From Multifurca ochricompacta (Eukaryota > Basidiomycota > Agaricomycetes > Russulales > Russulaceae): DNA of 64,000 nt. Positions 21,406-32,100 of the stretch are shown here, in pieces. Both the position numbers and the translations under genes were made by a program. The stretch is from positions 62,001 through 126,000 of the forward strand of contig WTXG01000076.1 of assembly GCA_022496185.1 (NCBI GenBank), read 5' to 3'. A model generated the notes under the pieces. The model saw only the letters and a program-made list of their open reading frames with translations. It had not been told where the DNA came from and ran no database searches. The first letter of the stretch is position 1. The number at the start of each line of letters is the position of its first letter.

Positions 21406-24400
21406 ATGCAATCCAAACCATTCTCATTTAGGGCAGCCATCCGCGGTATCCTTCATATGCCATCTCGTACCGAACAGCCAGACTGTGAGTGTTACCCTTG
21501 CTCGTCGTTTTCTCCAGCCAACACAGGCCTTCTTCAGCAGTTGGTAACATCGATCCAGCCTCATCGGAACCAATTGGTGGACGAGTTGACCTCGCGATTG
21601 GAGCGATTGAGACATCTCTCGCGGCTTTGAAGGAAGTCAGTTCTTTGGCGGGAAAGATCCCTTACATCTCCCCAATTGCTGGCATCATACTTCAAGCGCT
21701 CAAGATGCGAGATGTTGGTTACCTGCTGCCCTACTAACTGTCTCATATGTTGATCAGCATATTAACAGGAGGTCAAGGTATATAAAGAAGAGTGGGGAGC
21801 GGTGATGCAAAAGCTAGCCAACGTGGGGAGCGTCTTCATTAACGTCGGAGAAATGTGCCGGGTGCACGATTTGAAAGAAGATGAACTGCCACCGAGCTTG
21901 CGTGACATCCTTAGAGCTCTTCAGGAGTATGTCCTGTTGTTCTTGTATATTTCGTGCTCTGATTGGAAACAAGGGATCTTGATGGGATGGATGACGCCTT
22001 ACAGCAGTGCGCGGATGTCAGAGGAATCAAGAAAGTGCTTCTCCGCACAGATATGTTGAGGAGGGTCAAGCAATACGACAGCAAGCTGTCAAATGTACTT
22101 CAAGTTTTCCAGGTCAGTCTTCTTCGCGCCTTCTTTATCTCTTTCGTCTGAACATGAACATTTGTCTGCAGGCTAACTTGACTTTATCGCTCTTAACCCA
22201 ATTGATCCAAGAGCGCAAGGTATGCAGCCTGACGGCATAAATGAAGCTAGTTGATTGACCCCATCCAGCAGGGTACCACCCACTCTAGTGAACCTAATCA
22301 AACAACCGAGTCTAAGTAGGCGCTTCTCATCTCTACGTTCCGTGTTCCTTTGAAACTGACACCACTCAGGTCCATGCCATCGAAACCTCAGATATTCTTT
22401 GGCCGCGATACTGAGCTTGCTCAGATTATTCACATGATTTTCACCAACATTGGTTCTCATCCTGCCCGAATCGCAATTCTAGGACCTGGTGGACATGGAA
22501 AAACAACCCTTGCCAATGCAGTCCTCACCAATGGCCGTGTCCAAGAACGTTTTGGTCGTGCCAGATATTTCATTCCTTGTGAATCAATCTTCTCATCTGG
22601 AGCTCTCCTGGTTGAACTTGCCAAGTCACTTGGCGTCTTCAAGTCTGGTTCGGATGCATCCTGGTCTCACATCCATGCTGCGTTGGTCACAAAAGAGTGT
22701 ATCTTGTGTCTTGATAACTTTGAATCACCCTGGGACCAGGATAGTGATATCAAGCACTCTGTTGAACAACTACTGTCCAGGATTACTGAGCTGCATTCTG
22801 TCACTGTACTAATTACAATGAGAGGGACAGAGAGGCCAGCCCATACACATTGGACAAAACCCACCCTCCTGCCATTACACACTCTGGGTCATGATGCTGG
22901 AAAACAAATCTGGCAAGAGATTAGTGACAATTACGATGAATCTGCAGAGAAACTCATCAAAGCTGTGGATTATGTTCCTCTTGCCATTACTTTGTTGGCT
23001 CATCTTTCCCAAGTGACACCACCATCACTGCTGTGGAGAGAGTGGTGTAAAAAGCAGACAGAAATTCTTCAAAGGGGACAGGCCCATAAACTGTTAAATG
23101 TTGAATATTCTATCCAGCTATCCATTAATAGTGGGAGGATGAGGGCTAGTCCATCGGCCAAAGACCTGCTTGGTGTTCTTAGCATGCTTCCTGATGGAAT
23201 ACATATCAAACAGTTGGGGAAATTTGAAGAGATTCTTATTGAGGTTGACATACCTTCTGGACTTCATGTTCTTCTGCAATGCAGCTTGATAACCATGAGT
23301 GGAGAGAGATATCAAACTCATCCAATCATTCGTCACTTTTGCAATAAGCAAGGGTTTATGTCACCAAGGCATGAAGCTTCACTGAAGGAGTTCTATATCA
23401 CTTTGGCATCTTCCCATCATCTAAGAGCACAAAACTATGCTGAAATGGTTTTGGAAGTGAACAACACAAAGGCCATGCTATTTAGTCTTTTAGAGTCAAA
23501 CTATGCAGACCATTCAAAACTTGTCATCACTACCATCAATTTTACAAGGTTCCATAGTAGTATTGGAGACCTTTCTGATAGTTTAATCAGTCAGACTGCT
23601 GAATTTGCAAAGAAAACACATGTTGCCACACCATTGTTGGTTCAATGTCTTCGAGAATGGGGCTATCTGCATCAGCTTTCAGGTAACATGGAAAGTGCAA
23701 AGCACAAAACACAAGAGGCAGAAAATCTGTGCATGACCAGCTCATGTCACAACACTCCTCTACATGCTGGGATCCTGTTACAGCTTGGACAAATCTATGA
23801 AGTGGAAAATGCCTTATCTGAGGCACAAGCTGCATATGAGAAAGCCCTAGAGCTTCAAAAGGCCTTTGGTGATGTTTTAGATGAAGGAAACTGTCACTAT
23901 GGACTTGGAAGGATATACCGTGTATCTGGCAAGCTAAATGAAGCAGAAGCTTCTTTGAAGAGAGCTCTGGAACTTCATCATACTTGTGGTGATGCATTGA
24001 GTCAAGGAAATGATCATTGTCTACTTGGGCACACATACAAAAGCCAGAGCAAGTTTGATGAGGCTGAAAAGTCTTTCAAGAAGGCTTTAGAATTTCACAA
24101 GACTGCCAATGATGTGTTATGCCAGGGAAATGATTATGGAGGGCTTGGAGAAACTTATGTGTATCTGAAGAGGTTTAATGAGGCAGAATACTCATATCAA
24201 AAAGCCTTAGAGCTCCATAAAGCTGTCAACATTCCATTTGGTCAAGGACAAGATTATCAAGGGCTTGGGAAGTTATATCTAGAAATGAAAAAGCTAGATT
24301 TAGCAGAGGCTTCATTTCAAAGTGCTCTAAATTATCATGGAGCTGCCCAGAATCCTTTGGGTCAAGGATATGCCCTAAATGGGCTGGGAAAGGTTTTCAT

Positions 24401-24548
24401 GGATAGGTCACAACTTAAAGAAGCCAAGAGAATGCTGGAGAAGGCCAAGAACATATTCAAGGAAGTACAAGATGCAGTGTGGGAAGAACATAATCAGAGG
24501 CTCCTGAATGATGTAATATCCATGATGGGACATGTTTCTCAGAAATGA
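21406..24548 (+). CDS. NLR-like protein A: helical domain, NB-ARC, TPR
   Basis: A STAND-type ATPase of the fungal NLR-like kind. Exon 1 (21406-21484) starts MQSKPFSFRAAIRGI. Exons 2-5 (from 21538) code for a helical N-terminal domain (LAALKEVSSLAGKIPYISPI, LKEDELPPSLRDILRALQ) of the sort annotated in agaricomycetes as MLKL-NTD/HeLo-like; that label is inference. The last exon, 22370-24548, holds NB-ARC: Walker A GPGGHGKTTLA, Walker B ECILCLDNFE, sensor-like VLITMRGTERP, and an HPIIRHFC stretch at the MHD position. The C-terminus has about six 40-residue TPR units with the pattern GLG.IY....F.EAE.SY.KALELH.A...GQGND. Exon 5 is short (about 22273-22313). The final exon's third codon positions look AT-richer than neighbouring housekeeping genes. 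It is head to head with the Crinkler gene and tail to tail with its paralogue. Confidence 0.88.
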
Positions 24549-25209
24549 GAACTTTGGTTGGATAAGCAGAGGTCACAGAAGTTGTTGCTTGCTCATGTTC
24601 AGGATGTTCTGTAATGTATGTAGCTGTTACAATTAGTGATTGGCAGGGGGTATTTTTTTGATACCCTTATCCTTACTGTTATGTTCAATCTTTTATTGAG
24701 TCCATGTGACTGAGTACTTTTGTTTTCACCTCCCCTCATGTTTCTTCTAGGGCTGTGCACCATAGCCATACCTCACAGTATGGATGTGTTGTTAATATAG
24801 GCATGGCTGGCATACTGACTGTGAAGGTTAGCATGTAAGGCTGGATGAAGACAAGCTACTTCAGAGGTAGAAGAACTCTGAAGTGTAAAGGTGAAAACAG
24901 ACATCCTTATATACCCCAAGGGATGGTCTGCAGGGACAAGTGCTGAACAAAAGGCACTGAGCAATAAAGGCCATTGGCCAAAGGAGAATCACATGCTAAC
25001 TAGGACAATAGATAAGAGAACAATAGCTACTGTGGAAAAGAAGAATACAAATGAGCTTTGTCTTAGTTCAACACTAACCACCACAGTCAGTACTGTGCTA
25101 TTCGACATGTGCTACTTACATGTTATATGTACATAACCTAACATCAAGAAAATGAGTATACAATTGGTCATAACAGCTCTTGTAAGCCATGTCCACCTGA
25201 CAGAAGTTT
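24549..25209. other. Gap between convergent NLR genes
   Basis: 661 bases between the two NLR stops. AT-rich, no supported gene. Short plus/minus frames (24773-24964, 24891-25136) have no family likeness. Confidence 0.5.
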
Positions 25210-28200
25210 TCACTTCTGAGAAACTTGTCCCATCTTGGATATCACATCATTTAAGTACCCCTGGACAACTTCTTCCTGTCCAACATTTTGTAGCTCTTTG
25301 AATATGTTCTTGGCCCTTTCCAGTATGCTCTTGGCTTCTTCAAATTGCAACCTCTCCATAAATACCCTTCCTAGTCCCTTTAAAGCATATCCTTGACTCA
25401 AAGGGTCCTGAGAAGCCACATAGTAATTCAAGGCACTTTGAAATGAAACCTTGGCCAAATCTAGTTTGCCTGTTGTCAGATAAACCTCCCCAAGTCCCTG
25501 ATAGTCATTTCCCTGACCAAGGGCATCATTAGCAGCTCTGTGGAATTCTAAGGCTTTGTGATATGTGGCTTCTGCCTCACTGAACTTTTCTAGATCTTGG
25601 TATATGTCTCCAAGGCCTCCATAATCATTCCCCTGTGACAATATGCCATTAACAGTCTTGTGCAGCTCCAAAGCCTTTTGAAAACAGTCTTCTGCCTCAT
25701 GCCATTTATTTTGGTTTCTATATATGGCCCCAAGTGAGTAATAGGCATTTCCTTGACCCATTATACTACCAGAAGCCTGGTGAAGTTCCAGAGCCTTCTT
25801 CAATGATGCCTCTGCTTCATTTTTTTTGTGAAGCATTCTGTAGATCTCTCCAAGTTTATGATGACATTTTCCTTCTCCAATAATGTTTTTGTGGCTTTTG
25901 TAAATGTTCAAAGCTTTCTGATATAGGGCTTCTGCATCATCAAATGCACACTCCCCTTCATATATGTCACCAAGATCATGCAAGATATCAGCCTGTAGAG
26001 GAGTACTCTTATATGAGCTGGACAAGCACAGCCTCTCTGCCTCCTGCAATTTATGTTTAGCACCTTCCATGTTCCCTGAGAAATAATGTAATTTTCCCCA
26101 TCTTTGAAGACATTGGACCAATAATGACCTGCTCCCATGCTTTTGCTGAACAAACTGAACAGTTTGACTGATTAGCTTATCAGAAAGGTCCCCAATACTT
26201 TGATGAAACTCTGAAAATGCAATAATAGCATTAACAAGCCCTGGAAGGTCTTCATAATTTGACTCTAAAAGAATAAATAGCATGGCCTTTGTGTTGTTCA
26301 CTTCCAAGACCATTTCAGCATAGTTCTGTGCCCTTTGGGGATGGGAAGATGCCAGTGTGATATAGAACCCTTTGAGTGAAGCTTCATGCTTAGGTGACAT
26401 AAACCCTTGCTTATTGCAAAAGTGACGAACTATGGGATGAGTTTGATATCTCTCTCCTGTTATGGCTATCAAGCTGCATTGCTGAAGCACATGAAGCCCG
26501 GAGTGCATCTCTATATCTCCAAGAATCTCTTCAAACTTATCCACTTGTCTGATATGCATTCCATCTGGAAGCATGCTAAGAACACCAAGCAGATCCTTGG
26601 CAGATGGATTAGCCCTCATCCTCCCACTATTGATGGATAGCTGGATAGAATATTCAATATTCAATAACTTGTGAGCCTGTCCCCTTTGAAGAATTCCTGT
26701 CTGCTTTTTACACCATTCTTTCCACAGTAATGATGGTGGTGTGACCTGGGAAAGATGGGCCAACAAATCAATGGCAAGAGGCACATAGTCCACTGCCTTC
26801 AGAAGCTCCTCTGCAAATTCATCATAGTTGTCACTAATCTTCTGCCAGATTTCTTTTCCAGCATCATGGCCCAGAGTCTGTAGTGGGGGGAGAACAGGTT
26901 GTGTCCACTGTGTCCTGGCTGGCCTCTCTGTCCCTCTCATTGTGATCATCACAGTGACAGACTGCAGCTCAGTGATCCTGGACAACAGTTGTTCAACAGT
27001 GTGTTTGGTATCACCATCCTGGTCCCAAGGTGATTCAAAGTTATCAAGACACAGGATGCACTCCTTTGCAATTAATGCAGCATGTATGTGAGACCAGGAG
27101 GCATCCGAACCAGACTTGAAGACACCAAGTGATTTGGCAAGTTCAACCAGGAGAGCTCCAGATGAGAAGATTGATTCACAAGGAATGAAATATCTGGCAT
27201 GACCAAAATGTTCTTGGACACGGCCATGGGTGAGGACTGCATTGGCAAGGGTTGTTTTTCCATGTCCACCAGGTCCTAGAATTGCGATTCGGGCAGGATG
27301 AGAACCAATGCTGGTGAAAATCGTGTGAATAATCTGAGCCAGCTCAGCATCGCGCCCAAAAAATATCTGAGGTTTGGATGGCAAGGACCTGAGTAGTGTC
27401 AACATATAGTTGTGCCAAAGGTACTAAAGAGAGTTGCATACGTGATCTCAGGTGTCGGACCAGGAAGTACGGTCAAAGCAACCTGTTGAATCTGTCGGTC
27501 AATCAGTTTCACTTGGCAGGGTGAGCCCCATACCTTGCGCTCTTGAATGAATTGGGTTAAGATTGTCAAAGAAAGTTTAGCCTGCAAATAACTCGTCAGA
27601 AGAATGGCATGTATGATAAGATTTAGTACAGACCTGGAACACCTGAAGCACATTGGATAGCTTCCCATCATATTGCTTCACCCTCCTTAGCATATCCGTA
27701 CGAAAAAGAACTTTCTTGATTCCTCCAACCTCGGCGCACTCTTGAAGTGCTTTATCTATCCCGTCCAGATCGCTTGTTTTCGATTAGACCACGATGACGA
27801 TGAGTAAACTAGGACATACGTTTGAAGGGATCGAAGAATAGCACGGAGAGTGGGAGGCAGCTCGTCTTCCTTCAGATCGTGCATTTGGCACATTTCTCCG
27901 ACGTCAATAATGACACTCCCCACGCTGGCCAGCTTTTGCATCACCGCTCCCCACTCTTCCTTGTATAAATTGACCTCCTGATGATACATTGAACAATTAA
28001 TCAGCATACTAGACAATTGATAGGGTGACGTGTGACCTACATCTCGCATCTTGAGCGCTTGAAGTATGATGCCAGCAATTGGGGAAATGTAGGGGATCTT
28101 TCCCGCCAATGAACTAACTTCCTTCAGAGCAGCAAGAGATGTTTCGAGCACTCCAATCGCAACGTCAACCGATCCACCGATTGGTTCCGATGAGGATGGA

Positions 28201-28358
28201 TCTTTGTTACCGGCGGCTGGAAAAGGTCGGCGTGAGGAAGTAGGAAATACGATACTTCAAGGTTGATGGCACTCACAAATTGCTAGATGATCGCTGCGAG
28301 ATGACGGACTGAAGATACCACGAATTGCTTTCCTGAATGAAGATTTTTTGGATTGCAT
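25210..28358 (-). CDS. NLR-like protein B: helical domain, NB-ARC, TPR
   Basis: Paralogue of the gene at 21406-24548 with the same exon plan, in inverted orientation. ATG 28358 opens MQSKKSSFRKAIRGIF; exon 2 begins SAGNKDPSSSEPIGG and leads to the same helical block (LAALKEVSSLAGKIPYISPI). The last exon, about 25210-27393, carries Walker A GPGGHGKTTLA, Walker B ECILCLDNFE, a TPR array and stop 25210-25212. At the NB-ARC start about 55 of 61 residues match copy A; in the first TPR only about 20 of 43 do. The small exon before it codes VALTVLPGPTPEI. All frames are open and the splice sites sound, so it looks functional. Unlike A it has no Crinkler partner upstream. Confidence 0.88.
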
Positions 28359-28896
28359 TATTTCGACTTTTTTTTTTTGCGGTTGTACACGGATAGGATT
28401 GCGTGGGTCTAAGAGAGAGTGAAGCGGCCTCAAGGGTCTTACGGGACCTGCCAGCAGTGGGAATGTGGCGTTGACTAAAGAGCGGTAGCCTTGGCCTTGT
28501 CCTTCCCCTCACAGCATTCTCACAAATTTCTGCATCATCCGACTTCAATTTCTAACGTCCCTATATATTTGCGTCAAGCATATATAAATGTTCTATCTCC
28601 CCTTCTTGTTTTCCTGTCAATGTTTGCTAGAGATTCCTCATTATCATGATTGCAGCTCTCTTGATACTCATCGCCCCCCGGTCATCTAATTTGGAGAAAT
28701 CTTTCTGTCAGGGTCGATTGTTCAATCAATTACTTGTACACCTTGGCACCCGCTCCCGCGCTGCTCAGATAATGTCAGACTCGAAACTCGAAATCGGATG
28801 AGCTTGGTTTGCAACTTAGGAAACCAAAGTCAAACCAAAGTCAGGAGAGACTTGCCCGATTCAAGTGATGATCCGTAAGGGGGGCTGAGTATATAC
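28359..28896. other. Upstream region of NLR B
   Basis: About 540 bases with no supported gene. A minus-strand frame at 28273-28548 runs antisense-in-frame over the NLR B leader and is not favoured. It shows no similarity to the Crinkler gene that lies at the matching position of NLR A. Confidence 0.45.
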
Positions 28897-29112
28897 TCAC
28901 CCTACACATGCAGAAAACCAAACTTTGGTGTCGGTCACACTGAAGGGGCTTTTGGCCCAGCCATGTTCAGCAGTAACGAGTCCTACAGGTCCTAAAGAAA
29001 TGAGTTCTCCGCACTTGGCATCGTACGACGCTACAGCTAGGCATGAACAAAAAGAAAAGACACCAGTAATCATACTAAGCAATAAGGCTCCTAATGTACT
29101 TCCACATTCCAA
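28897..29112 (-). CDS. Possible small secreted or membrane protein (first exon)
   Basis: An ATG-started frame of 71 codons begins MECGSTLGALLLSMITGVFS with a hydrophobic stretch that could be a signal peptide or membrane anchor, then continues with Cys and Gly-Pro residues. At its end the sequence reads AGG|GTGAGT, a textbook donor site, so the gene may go on downstream; no second exon could be recognised. It starts 73 bases beyond the NTO1 stop. Family unknown. Confidence 0.3.
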   Translation of the reverse strand: MECGSTLGALLLSMITGVFSFCSCLAVASYDAKCGELISLGPVGLVTAEHGWAKSPFSVTDTKVWFSACVG

Positions 29113-29184
29113 TAATTAACATCGTATCGTCTGTTAAGCAAGCAACTCGGTAGCAGAACGGAATGAGATGAGATGGTCATGTGA

Positions 29185-32100
29185 TCAAACAGCACTAACT
29201 AGTGGGACTGGCGGTGGTTCTGCATTTCCTCCAGCAGCAGCAAGAACCATCTCGGCATCCATGTCGGCCACGAGTTGAAGTTCTTGGTCTGCAACCGTAG
29301 CTGCGGCAACGGATGAGGTGTCCGCATTTCCTTCCACAACCGCGTCATCTTCGGTCTCCATCTCCATCTTAGCCTGTCTAATAGTTTCGGAAATTTCGAG
29401 AGAGAAGCGCATCAGTACACAAATTCTTAAATGACAATTCAGAGGAGGAATGAGAACAAAGCACCTGTATGATTCTCGGCAACCCTGGCGCATCTTTGCA
29501 GAACTGAACTTTTGCCTCCTAGACGTCGTTAAAAGCGATTGATCCAGCTCTGTAGATAGGGTTCGTCAGTACCAGTAAACATCATCAAACAACATATTCA
29601 TCAAAATGACTTCTCACCATCGTTCTCGCCAAGTAGTAGCAATTGGTCGACTTCAACCCATTGCCTAAGAGCGTACACACGAGGTGAATTTTAGGCTCAC
29701 ACTTGAAGATAGCGTACTCACCATGACTTGGACGAGTCGTAAAATCGTACAAGATGATGGCCCATTGGCGATTTCGACTTCGTAGGGCGCGAGTTCAATA
29801 CCTTTGGCGGCACTGCGGGATCGTCAGGCTCAAATATGACGGCAGCCCACCAAGGGAAGTTCTCTGAAAAGCGAAAAAAAAAACGGAATGAAAACCTGCC
29901 CAATCCGGAGGTGACGTTAAAAAAGGCAGCCACGCACTCGCTTTCGCCCAGACTGAGAAGCCAGAAAGTTATCGATCACAATTAGAGTTTGGTGAGGTAT
30001 ATAAGGAAGCAATGATTGCGTACCCAGAGTTCCACCTTCCAGCATCTTGCCATGCTCGAGTACGACGTGCCCGGGCTGAGCGGGTTGAGCCGCCCTCACC
30101 ACCTTCTTCCCGTCCGACTTTATCTTGTCATGTACATTCCCAACCTCCTCCTCGCTCAGCTCACTGAGTGAACTGAGATCTGACCCGTCGAGCACAGAGT
30201 ATGCGGCGAGGGCAGGTGCGGCAAGCTTTGAGCGAGCTTGCTTCCTCCGCATCGCTTTCTCGCGGCGTGTAACCGGCGAGTCGAGCTCTTGAATGACGAG
30301 CTTCCCATCAGGGTCTTGTGAAAGGGTCATGTTAGGCTCCAGTTTAACCTTGAGTCTCGCTTCTTCCAAGGTGAGGAGGGCAGCTGGTGGATCGCCCCTT
30401 GGGGGCGACATCGATATTGAGGACTCCATATGTTGCGAAGTTTTGAGGTATTCTTCATGAATGGTGGCCTCTTCATAGGTCGCGTCTCCACGTTCTGTCG
30501 TAGACGTCCAGACTTAGATCAGCAGGCCGTTGTTGTTTTTGATGTCACAACTTACCTAGCTCTGACAATGGCAGACTCGGCATTACCGGTTCTTGGTCAT
30601 CAAGTATCATCCCCTCGTCAAGCTCAGGCGTTTGCGCTCCTTGACCCCGCTCAGCGACCTGTGGCACCGGCGTTGGCATTGCGGCCTGTGTTGGTATAAC
30701 TCCCGGTCCTGCGAGATGTTTACTACTCTCCGCAGTCAAAACCTCAATTTCGTCAGTTTCGGGGGGCCAAGCTGCGGTCTCGTGGTAAGGATTCGAGTTG
30801 TCCGTGTTGAGAGAGACAGCGTCAGCTGTTCGATGGTAATCATCTGATGCCCCTGACAAAGCGCTCGCGGTACCGCCACTATGGGAAGAGATATCCCTTG
30901 AAACGTCCTCCCCAACGCCACCATCTTCCGGCACGAGCGTTTCGAGCGCGCCTGCCTTCGAGTCCGACACTGAAAATCTATGCGTGAGCCCTTTCGCTCC
31001 TTCCGTCTGAAGAAGAAAGCAATGCCAGCAAGCAAAGACGCTACCTTTGCTTCGTTTCTTCGGTAACATGGGCCGGGGCAGCTCAACCCGCGCACGCCCA
31101 CCCCGGCGTACGCCGGGTTCCAATATCCATCCTTTATCAAACAGCGCGAACGAAGCCATCGGGTTGATATCCGTTAGGACTTCCGCATCTGTGCCGGGTT
31201 GGGAGGGTGCTGGCCTGAAGCGCTTGCGCTTGCCGAGGACCTGCTGCTCTGTTTCTGATAAATCCTCCTGTATAGATACGGCAATAGGAGGGGCAGTTGC
31301 CGTTGTTGCTGTTGTTGGTGCCAAGTCAGCGAACGCCCCCTCCGCTACCGAATTCATGGGTTTGGAGGTGGTAGGGGGCTGGTGGGGAGCAGACGACGTA
31401 TCAAATAGCTCTGAGTCGACTTGTGCAGCAAGCGCTGCTGCCGCTGCCGTTGCGACGCGCCTCTCTGCGCGCCGCTTTGCAAGTTCTGCCTTGCGTTCCC
31501 GTTTACTCTTGCGATGTGGGGGTACTGGTCGCGTTAGAACCGGAGGCGGCGGCGGAGGGATGACCTCCGGGAATTCGTATGAGAGCAAAAATTGAAGTGG
31601 GTTGGAGCGTAAGACTATATTGAGTTCGTTGGCAATGTCAAAGGAGGTAAGGAGATCGAGCATAGCCAAAGGAGGTTCAAGGTCACCGATGAGCAAGGGG
31701 TTGAATTGCACGGGGCTACTAGGACTATCGCTGTGGCTACCAACTAGCTCAGAGGGAGCTGAGGTTTTCGAGCTATCAAGTTCCGCTAGCAGCGTCACCG
31801 AATTTGACTTGATGCGCTGTGCCGCCTTGTAATACGGCGTCCCAGGCTTGTTATACCGCATTGCATTCTCAACGACAAGATTAACGTCCGCCTCAATAAA
31901 TCAATTCAGCATGAGAGACAGACTGAACACCAACACGAGAAGCACACAGACCTTGAATGCGTCAATATCCCAATACTCATGTCGATCAAGCTTCTCATCA
32001 ATGGCACCCCACCACATGGGCTGCGGTATGACATCGAAGTAGTCAGGAACCTGCGACTTTGAGATGGGATTCTTGAAAAATCCTTGGCGATCCAATCTGT

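Noticed and set aside
22457..24036. Minus-strand frames of 60-149 codons opposite the NLR A NB-ARC/TPR exon
   Set aside because: They are antisense shadows of a clearly coding exon with motifs on the plus strand; the same pattern recurs opposite NLR B.
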